Part shown: positions 1 through 4,298 of the stretch, one piece after another | How positions within the stretch are numbered: position 1 is the stretch's first letter | Layout: each line of letters opens with the position of its first letter | Assembly: GCA_017544125.1 (NCBI GenBank) | Contig: JAFYET010000007.1 | Span: 1-6,066, forward strand | Direction: 5' to 3' | Source: Ruminococcus sp. | Lineage (GTDB): Bacteria > Bacillota > Clostridia > Oscillospirales > Ruminococcaceae | DNA length: 6,066 nucleotides | Made by a program: the position numbers and the translations under genes | Notes under the pieces: generated by a model | The model's input: only the letters and a program-made list of their open reading frames with translations | Databases searched by the model: none | Told to the model about the DNA's origin: nothing

Positions 1-29
1 AAAAGAAGCCTGTTCAAGTAAACATTTTA

Positions 30-62
30 CGGCACCGTCAGCAAATGGCGGTGCCGTTTTTT
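30..62 (+). terminator. Rho-independent terminator of an upstream plus-strand gene
   Basis: An 8-bp perfect stem, CGGCACCG (30-37) with CGGTGCCG (49-56), encloses an 11-nt loop and is followed at once by six T residues (57-62). This is a classic intrinsic terminator in the plus direction, so a plus-strand gene probably ends before the window starts. The hairpin also lies 17 nt beyond the stop codon of the convergent ytaF-like gene. Read in the minus direction the tail is only TAAAATGTT, so its effect on ytaF is likely weaker. Confidence 0.85.
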
Positions 63-72
63 GCTTTATGAG

Positions 73-615
73 CTATATCAGCTTCATCACAGCGATAAGA
101 AACAGTATGCCCGATGACACGAGGGCGGTGCTGCGGCTGCCTGCGCCTTTTGAGTGGCGCACGCCGAGAAAGCGCCCGAGCAGCACGCTCGACATACCGA
201 GCAGCAGGCAAAGAGCGGCGGCAAAGAGCTTGCACACGGGGCGCATAGTCACCCCTGCGCCGAAGCCCACCCCCAGCGAATCGACAGACAGGGCTGCTGC
301 AAGGACAAGCGAGCTGCCGAGGGTTATATCACCGCCGCCCGGTGCATCGCAGTTCGGGGACGGCTGCGCATCGGCAAGGCTTTTCATAGCGATGAGTATG
401 AGTATTGCCGCCGAGAGGGTGCTGCAAAGCCTGTTTGAAAGCAGCCCCGACACCGCCCCCGCCGCCCACAATGATGCCCCGAGAAACACCGCCCCCGTAA
501 GCCCTATCATAAACGCCGGCATCAGCCCTATCCGCACGCCCTTTATTCCGTAGGCATACCCCGCCGCAAAAGCATCGGCACACACGGCTATACATATAAG
601 TATCGCTTCAAGCAT
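73..615 (-). CDS. ytaF: YtaF/MntP-family integral membrane protein
   Basis: This 180-residue, very hydrophobic protein has about six membrane segments (roughly residues 2-20, 33-52, 65-80, 101-121, 127-147 and 163-179). It shows the two-fold internal repeat of the MntP/YtaF group. The first half has CADAFAAGYAYGIKGVRI with Asp14 in the first helix, and the second half has ALSVDSLGVGFGAG with Asp112 in the fourth. In MntP, acidic residues at such positions belong to the Mn2+ export path. The VDSLGVGFGAG signature and the 'YGIKGVRI' string resemble YtaF, annotated as a sporulation membrane protein, more than E. coli MntP. Transport of a divalent metal is inferred; the substrate is not shown. 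The central loop (about 81-100) is short and Pro/Gly-rich. The ATG at 615 is preceded by GGGGTG (621-626 on the minus strand), a weak ribosome site. The gene ends in TAG facing the terminator at 30-62. Repeat element A begins only 18 bp upstream of the start codon, so any promoter must lie inside or beyond it. Confidence 0.8.
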   Translation of the reverse strand: MLEAILICIAVCADAFAAGYAYGIKGVRIGLMPAFMIGLTGAVFLGASLWAAGAVSGLLSNRLCSTLSAAILILIAMKSLADAQPSPNCDAPGGGDITLGSSLVLAAALSVDSLGVGFGAGVTMRPVCKLFAAALCLLLGMSSVLLGRFLGVRHSKGAGSRSTALVSSGILFLIAVMKLI

Positions 616-633
616 AGAAACACCCCACTATTT

Positions 634-798
634 CAGGTAACAGGTTACAGGTAACAGGTAACAGGTGAGGTGCGCCTGTGGCGCAGGATTCTGAATGCTT
701 CATAGGAAAACAGCTGCTCAGCAACAAGCCCGAATGGGCATACATCGCCCAAAGGGCGATACCATAACTGTTAACTGTTCACTGTTAACTGTTAACTG
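634..798. repeat. Repeat element A: 7-mer-array inverted-repeat element (MITE-like)
   Basis: The left arm (634-668) is five tandem 7-mers: CAGGTAA, CAGGTTA, CAGGTAA, CAGGTAA, CAGGTGA, then GG. The right arm (764-798) is five 7-mers in inverted orientation. Read from the outside on the minus strand they are CAGTTAA, CAGTTAA, CAGTGAA, CAGTTAA, CAGTTAT. The interior has three hairpins: TGCGCC-TGT-GGCGCA (671-685), GCCC-GAAT-GGGC (728-739) and TCGCCC-AAA-GGGCGA (745-759). No open reading frame is evident inside. The layout matches element B at 1536-1743 almost exactly although the 7-mers differ. I recall similar 7-mer strings in intergenic regions of gut Firmicutes but cannot confirm a family name. 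A non-autonomous mobile element or a structured intergenic repeat are both possible. No convincing target-site duplication is visible. Confidence 0.8.
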
Positions 799-807
799 AT
801 ATATACT
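778..807 (+). promoter_or_regulatory. Candidate promoter for hsp20, partly inside repeat element A
   Basis: TTCACT (778-783) and TATACT (802-807) are separated by 18 nt and match the sigma-A -35 and -10 consensus at 4/6 and 5/6 positions. The -35 is the variant third unit of element A's right arm. A start near 814 would put the CIRCE operator about 40 nt into the transcript. Rival -10 sequences exist closer to CIRCE (GATAAT at 828-833) and after it (TATCAT at 914-919, with CGGACA at 891-896), so the assignment is uncertain. Confidence 0.3.
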
Positions 808-852
808 ATGCGGGGGGTGAAGATTATGATAATCTGTCGGGGAATGTCATTT

Positions 853-879
853 TTAGCACTCTAATGGCGAGAGTGCTAA
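853..879 (+). promoter_or_regulatory. CIRCE operator (HrcA binding site)
   Basis: TTAGCACTC (853-861), a 9-nt spacer (862-870) and GAGTGCTAA (871-879) form a perfect match to the CIRCE consensus TTAGCACTC-N9-GAGTGCTAA. CIRCE is the operator of the heat-shock repressor HrcA, which normally controls groESL and the hrcA-grpE-dnaK operon. Here it lies 159 nt upstream of a small heat-shock protein gene in the same direction, so HrcA control of hsp20 is the natural reading. The symmetry means it could also affect transcription leaving in the minus direction towards ytaF. Confidence 0.95.
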
Positions 880-1038
880 TTTTCAGAAAACGGACATTGT
901 ATGTTCACAGAACTATCATACAGCAGGTCTATCATATAGACAATGAAACAAAGAAAGAGGCTGATACCGATGGAACAGCACAAGCTAAAAGAACAATAAG
1001 AACAAAAGACAAAAAAACAAAATCAAGGAGGAATCATT

Positions 1039-1458
1039 ATGTTTGGACTTACACCATTTGATAACAGAGGCTTTGATATCTTTGACCCGTTCAGAGGGTT
1101 TGATGAGCAGATGCAAAGGGGCGGCTTTGCACCGTGCAGGACAGACATCAGGGACGAGGGCGACAAATACGTCATGGAAACAGAGATGCCGGGCTTTGAC
1201 AAGAGCGACATCAACATTGACATAAACGGCGATGTACTCACCCTAAGCGCAAAGCACGAAGCAAACACCGAGGACAAGGACGAAAAGGGCAAATACATCA
1301 GGCGTGAGAGGACATACGGCACCTACAAGCGCAGCTTTGACCTGACAGGCGTTGATGCGCAGAAGATAGATGCCCAGTATCTAAACGGCATACTCACTCT
1401 ATCAATGCCCAAAAAGCAGCCCGAAGCACCGACTTCGAGAAGGCTTGAAATAAGATAA
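1039..1458 (+). CDS. hsp20: Hsp20/alpha-crystallin family small heat-shock protein
   Basis: This is a 139-residue ATP-independent chaperone of the small heat-shock protein family, which holds unfolding proteins in a refoldable state in the cytoplasm. The alpha-crystallin domain spans about residues 34-124. It opens with RTDIRDEGDKYVMETEMPGF, and its last strand carries the family signature A-x-x-x-N-G-I-L (Ala112, Asn116, Gly117, Leu119). The C-terminal RRLEIR holds the I/L-x-I anchor (Leu136, Ile138) that drives oligomer assembly. The short N-terminal arm is rich in Phe, Asp and Gly (GFDIFDPFRGFDEQM), as is usual. The length is typical for a bacterial member. The start is fixed by AAGGAGG (1025-1031), 7 nt before the ATG. 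The gene is monocistronic: a CIRCE operator lies upstream and a strong hairpin terminator downstream. The leader just before the start (about 975-1024) is very A-rich and probably unstructured, which favours ribosome loading. Confidence 0.95.
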   Translation: MFGLTPFDNRGFDIFDPFRGFDEQMQRGGFAPCRTDIRDEGDKYVMETEMPGFDKSDINIDINGDVLTLSAKHEANTEDKDEKGKYIRRERTYGTYKRSFDLTGVDAQKIDAQYLNGILTLSMPKKQPEAPTSRRLEIR

Positions 1459-1495
1459 ACGGTTCTTCATATTCTTACTCCCCTATATACAATAG

Positions 1496-1535
1496 CAGCC
1501 CCGAAGAGATTTTATGCTCTTCGGGGCTGACCTTT
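1496..1535 (+). terminator. Terminator of hsp20
   Basis: A 13-bp perfect stem (1496-1508 with 1517-1529; core GCCCCGAAGAG/CTCTTCGGGGC) with an 8-nt loop lies 37 nt after the hsp20 stop codon. The U-tract is poor: ACC and then TTTT (1533-1536) running directly into the first 7-mer of repeat element B. The element may have landed in or trimmed the original T-run. The stem alone is strong enough to support the call. Confidence 0.8.
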
Positions 1536-1743
1536 TAATGCATAATTCATAATGCATAATGCATAATTGAGGAGCGGCTGCGCCGCAGATGCCCATTCGG
1601 GCTGTTTGGGCAGCACTCTCGTTTTATTCAGAAGATTTCGCTTAGGCAAAATCCCGATATAGAAGATATCAGCTGCATTGATACCATCATCGCCCGCAGG
1701 GCGACACCTTCATTATGCATTATGAATTATGCATTATGCATTT
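1536..1743. repeat. Repeat element B: 7-mer-array inverted-repeat element (MITE-like)
   Basis: The left arm (1536-1570) is five tandem 7-mers: TAATGCA, TAATTCA, TAATGCA, TAATGCA, TAATTGA, then GG. The right arm (1709-1743) is five inverted 7-mers. Read from the outside on the minus strand they are AAATGCA, TAATGCA, TAATTCA, TAATGCA, TAATGAA. Slipping the arms by one unit aligns 1536-1563 with the complement of 1709-1736 at 27 of 28 positions. The interior holds hairpins GCGGC-TGC-GCCGC (1574-1586), GCCC-ATTC-GGGC (1591-1602) and TCGCCC-GCA-GGGCGA (1690-1704), plus an AT-richer middle without an evident gene. The order of parts matches element A in the same orientation, but the middle is longer (208 bp in all against 165). 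It lies between the hsp20 terminator and the promoter of the kinase operon. Confidence 0.85.
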
Positions 1744-1755
1744 TTCTATTCGCTC

Positions 1756-1784
1756 TTGCATTTTTGTAAAAAATGTGATACAAT
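1756..1784 (+). promoter_or_regulatory. Promoter of the histidine kinase-response regulator operon
   Basis: TTGCAT (1756-1761) and TACAAT (1779-1784) are 17 nt apart, and a TG dinucleotide one base before the -10 (1776-1777) makes it an extended -10 element. The predicted start is near 1791, giving a leader of about 26 nt. The promoter begins 12 bp after repeat element B, so the element probably lies outside the operon transcript. Confidence 0.65.
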
Positions 1785-1816
1785 TATTATTTGATGAGAG
1801 TTAGGAGGAAGAAAAA

Positions 1817-3121
1817 ATGCTTGCAGGTTTTTTTACCGTGAATTTTATGTCACTGATGATACTATCGGCGCTGCTTGCCGTTATGGCGGTAAACAGGCGA
1901 ACCAAACTGCCTGCGGCGGATCTTTACTTCCTGGCTATCGGGCTTTTGTTTGTTATACTTATAGCCGACACCGCAAGCAGCTTTGCAACGGAGAGAAAGT
2001 TTGATGTCAGCCTGCCCACCCTTGTAAAGATAAGGACGATAGCCGATGCCACATCATACATACTGCGCCCGTTCATAATCTTCACAGAGGTGCTCATAAT
2101 ACTGCCGAACAGGCGATACAAAGCGCTTTGTGCCATACCTGCGGCGGTCAACACCATAATCTACTCAACGGCATTTACCGACAGCAAGCTGGCATTTGAG
2201 ATAGGGCCTAACCTGAACTGGGGCAGAGGACCTTTCGGCATGAGCGTTTATTACTCGCAGTTTTTCTACGTATTCATGCTCGTAATGTTCTCTATCGAAT
2301 ACTTTAAGAGCAACAACTACAGAAAATGCTTTATTATATGGGCAATAATACTCCAGTCGCTGATTGTTGCATATGTTGAATACCGCAACATACTGCCGGG
2401 CTTTACAAACCCAATAACGGCGCTTTGCATATTCGAGTATTACACCTACCTCTCTGTTCTCTATCAGCAGGACATGAGGGAGACGATAGCCCAGAAAGAC
2501 CTTAAGATATCACGGGACAAGATGCTGATACTCAAAAACCAGATACAGCCGCATTTTATATACAATTCACTAAGCATAATACGCTCGCTGGCAAAGCGTG
2601 ACGGTGCAAGGGCGGTAGAGTGCATAGACAATTTCTCAGACTACCTCAAAGCCCACATCGGCGCTATTCAGACAGACGAGCTGGTGCCCTTCGACAAGGA
2701 GCTTTACAACGTTAAGGTATACCTTTCTCTTGTGCAGGCTGACTACACGAGAAAGGTGGAGATCGAATACGAGCTGGGGGTAACTGATTTTCTCATTCCT
2801 CCCCTGTCGCTGGAGCCGATAGTTGAAAACGCCGTAAACCACGGCATAAGCAGCAAGGGCGGAAAGATAACACTGAAGACCTTTGAGCAGGATAACAGCA
2901 TAACTGTAAGAATAAAGGACAACGGCAGCGGCAAAAAGGGCAAGGACGAATACAAGCCCGTACACATGGGCGTTGGCATTGACAACACACGCAAGCGCCT
3001 TGAAGTAATGTGCGGCGGCAGCCTTATAATGGACATAGCAGATAGCGGCGCTACGGTAGATGTTATAATACCAAAGCGGGCAGCCGGAAAGGGTGAAGAG
3101 AATGAAGATACTGATAGCTGA
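1817..3121 (+). CDS. Multi-pass membrane sensor histidine kinase, LytS/YehU type
   Basis: This 434-residue sensor kinase has about seven membrane segments (roughly residues 3-24, 36-55, 78-97, 102-119, 144-162, 170-187 and 198-214). They are followed by a short helical linker (about 215-240) with no HAMP or PAS domain. The His_kinase domain follows: the motif LKNQIQPHFIYNSL puts the likely phospho-accepting histidine at His246. The C-terminal HATPase domain has an N box (EPIVENAVNHG, residues 333-343, with Asn338), a G1 box (DNGSG, 368-372) and a G2 box (GVGIDNTRKRL, 385-395). All catalytic boxes look intact, so it should be active. The signal is unknown; the extended membrane domain suggests an envelope or hydrophobic ligand. 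AGGAGG (1803-1808) lies 8 nt before the ATG. Its end overlaps the start of the response regulator gene, so the two are co-transcribed and probably translationally coupled. Most relatives partner LytTR- or AraC-type regulators. Confidence 0.9.
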   Translation: MLAGFFTVNFMSLMILSALLAVMAVNRRTKLPAADLYFLAIGLLFVILIADTASSFATERKFDVSLPTLVKIRTIADATSYILRPFIIFTEVLIILPNRRYKALCAIPAAVNTIIYSTAFTDSKLAFEIGPNLNWGRGPFGMSVYYSQFFYVFMLVMFSIEYFKSNNYRKCFIIWAIILQSLIVAYVEYRNILPGFTNPITALCIFEYYTYLSVLYQQDMRETIAQKDLKISRDKMLILKNQIQPHFIYNSLSIIRSLAKRDGARAVECIDNFSDYLKAHIGAIQTDELVPFDKELYNVKVYLSLVQADYTRKVEIEYELGVTDFLIPPLSLEPIVENAVNHGISSKGGKITLKTFEQDNSITVRIKDNGSGKKGKDEYKPVHMGVGIDNTRKRLEVMCGGSLIMDIADSGATVDVIIPKRAAGKGEENEDTDS

Positions 3122-3704
3122 CGATCACAGGCTCATCGTTGATGACCTTTTAGACGAGGTGAGCAGCATATTCCCGGGGGCTTTATGCGTAGGTACCAGC
3201 GACCCCACGGAGATAATACCCCTGTTTAAGGAAAACGAATTTGACGTTATAATAATGGACATAGATATGCCCGACACCAGCGGCATTGAGCTTGCAAGCG
3301 AGATACTCAAGATACGCCCACGCACGAACATAATCTACATCACAGGTCACGCAGAGTTTGCGCTTGAAAGCTACAACACCTATGCCAGCGCTTTTCTTGT
3401 AAAGCCCATAACCGGCGAACGGCTGAGAGATGCCTTTGACCACCTGCGCCACCCTGTTTCCACAATAACCGATGATATGATAGAATCGGAATACGCAGGC
3501 AACGCCACAATAGGCAAATGGATAACCAAATACCGTGAAGAGCGGGGAATGAGCAGAGACGAGCTTGCAGAAAAGATGAACGTAGCCCTGCAAACCGTCT
3601 ACCGCTGGGAAAACGGCACGAGAATGCCCGACATCGTCACCTTTATGAAGCTATCGAAGATACTTGGGGTAGACACGGGGATGCTGATGTATTCGGATGA
3701 ATAA
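3102..3704 (+). CDS. Response regulator with receiver domain and XRE-type HTH output
   Basis: This 200-residue protein has an N-terminal receiver domain (about 1-118) with all expected residues: the acidic pair Asp7-Asp8, phospho-acceptor Asp53 in IIMDIDMP, Thr81 in YITGH, and Lys101-Pro102 in FLVKP. After a linker (about 119-136) comes a Cro/cI (XRE) helix-turn-helix at about 138-195. Its helices read IGKWITKYREERGMS, RDELAEKMNV and LQTVYRWENGTRMPD, the last pattern being a hallmark of HTH_3. It is therefore predicted to bind DNA when phosphorylated by the kinase encoded just upstream. An XRE output is unusual: partners of LytS-type kinases normally carry LytTR or AraC domains. The ATG at 3102 is preferred because AAAGGG (3088-3093) lies 8 nt upstream and the protein then begins MKILIADD. 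A GTG at 3093 in the same frame would add three residues but overlaps that ribosome site. It overlaps the kinase gene by 20 nt, and a strong terminator follows the stop codon directly. Confidence 0.92.
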   Translation: MKILIADDHRLIVDDLLDEVSSIFPGALCVGTSDPTEIIPLFKENEFDVIIMDIDMPDTSGIELASEILKIRPRTNIIYITGHAEFALESYNTYASAFLVKPITGERLRDAFDHLRHPVSTITDDMIESEYAGNATIGKWITKYREERGMSRDELAEKMNVALQTVYRWENGTRMPDIVTFMKLSKILGVDTGMLMYSDE

Positions 3705-3705
3705 C

Positions 3706-3749
3706 AAACCACCGCACAAGGTCGATGATGACCCTTGTGCGGTGGTTTT
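3706..3749 (+). terminator. Terminator between the convergent regulator and lipoprotein genes
   Basis: A 16-bp perfect stem (3706-3721 with 3733-3748; core CCACCGCACAAGG/CCTTGTGCGGTGG) with an 11-nt loop starts 2 nt after the regulator stop codon. The T-rich end (TTTTATTATA) serves the plus direction. The stem is 24 nt from the 3' end of the convergent lipoprotein gene and probably stops transcription both ways, though the minus-strand tail (TTTGTTATT) is less ideal. Confidence 0.85.
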
Positions 3750-3772
3750 ATTATACTTATGATGATAGCCGA

Positions 3773-4129
3773 TTATTTATCACTATTCATTTTTCCGCCG
3801 CCCTGGCTGCCCATAGCTTTTATGTCAAGGTCGCCGGCGGAGACCTGCTTATCCTGCTGCTGTTTATCTGTTTCGGTGGAAAGTGTGCCGTCAAGCTGTG
3901 AGCGTATGCTCTTTGCACGCAGCTGGCAGAACTGCTTTAGCGTTTCATACCCCGTTTTAAACTCATCTGCATTGCTGCCCGATGAAGTTTCGGTATTGCT
4001 GTTGCTAAGCTCCTCAGTTTTTGCAAGGCTGCTCTGCTGACCGTCTTTACTGCACCCTGCCATTGTCATTGAAAGAAGGGTAAGTGCCACGACCGCCGCT
4101 GATAATCTTTTTAGTGTTGATACACGCAT
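3773..4129 (-). CDS. Small lipoprotein, probable CotH remnant
   Basis: This 118-residue protein begins with a lipoprotein signal peptide: charged MRVSTLKR, a hydrophobic stretch (9-24) and a lipobox ending MAGC, with Cys26 as the predicted lipidated residue. A Ser/Gln/Asn-rich linker follows (about 27-57). The rest (about 58-113) resembles, from memory, the C-terminal tail of CotH-family proteins: GYETLKQFCQLRAKSIRSQL, then DGTLST, then an acidic DLDIKAMGSQGGG end. CotH proteins are kinase-like, usually several hundred residues long, and are found in spore coats and at the surface of some rumen bacteria. Here the whole kinase-like core is absent, yet frame and signal peptide are intact. An internal deletion from a full-length CotH lipoprotein would explain this; it may be non-functional or a reduced surface protein. 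The ATG at 4129 is chosen because TAGGGC lies 5 nt upstream and no ribosome site precedes the two earlier in-frame ATGs at 4147 and 4156. The CotH link is from memory, not a search. Confidence 0.65.
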   Translation of the reverse strand: MRVSTLKRLSAAVVALTLLSMTMAGCSKDGQQSSLAKTEELSNSNTETSSGSNADEFKTGYETLKQFCQLRAKSIRSQLDGTLSTETDKQQQDKQVSAGDLDIKAMGSQGGGKMNSDK

Positions 4130-4243
4130 AATATGCCCTACGTACATTTCATTCACTATGTAAAATATATCCGGTTTACATTAAATGAGACTTATAATAA
4201 GATGATAATACAGCAAAAAGGCTTTCCCGAAACGCTCACTTTA

Positions 4244-4279
4244 TAAAAAACGCTGCCGCAGATAACTCCGCAGCAGCGT
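4244..4279 (-). terminator. Terminator of the BspA/fibronectin-III protein gene
   Basis: Read on the minus strand, a GC-rich stem (4250-4259 with 4270-4279, one internal mismatch; core CGCTGC/GCAGCG) with a 10-nt loop starts about 20 nt after the stop codon. It is followed by TTTTTTATAA, a good U-tract. The remaining 4130-4243 spacer shows no gene. It should hold the lipoprotein promoter, but no clear -35/-10 pair stands out. Confidence 0.8.
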
Positions 4280-4298
4280 AAAATGGCTGTTTTAAATA

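Noticed and set aside
68..553. Plus-strand 161-codon reading frame opposite the ytaF-like gene
   Set aside because: The antisense product is rich in Pro/Ala/Ser/Arg with no recognisable fold, while the minus strand encodes a clear six-helix membrane protein with family motifs.
627..809. ACTAT on both sides of element A (627-631 and 805-809) as a target-site duplication
   Set aside because: The copies are not directly next to the arm ends (2 and 6 nt away) and 5 bp in AT-rich sequence is easily chance. Element B shows only shared T-runs.
864..1061. Plus-strand reading frame of 65 codons between CIRCE and hsp20
   Set aside because: It starts inside the CIRCE operator, lacks a ribosome site, has a composition like translated A-rich leader, and runs into the well-supported hsp20 start in another frame.
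634..1743. CRISPR array
   Set aside because: The repeats are 7-nt tandem units with no unique spacers between them and occur as inverted arms; there are no cas genes nearby.
1739..1816. Outward promoter supplied by element B for the kinase operon
   Set aside because: The best -35/-10 pair (1756-1784) lies wholly outside the element, starting 12 bp past its end.
3093..3101. GTG at 3093 as start of the response regulator
   Set aside because: It overlaps the AAAGGG ribosome site that is well spaced for the ATG at 3102, and receiver domains normally begin directly with the MKILIADD strand. Not fully excluded.
4130..4156. Upstream in-frame ATGs at 4147 and 4156 for the lipoprotein
   Set aside because: Neither has a ribosome site, and they add residues ahead of the charged n-region typical of a signal peptide. 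The ATG at 4129 has TAGGGC 5 nt upstream.
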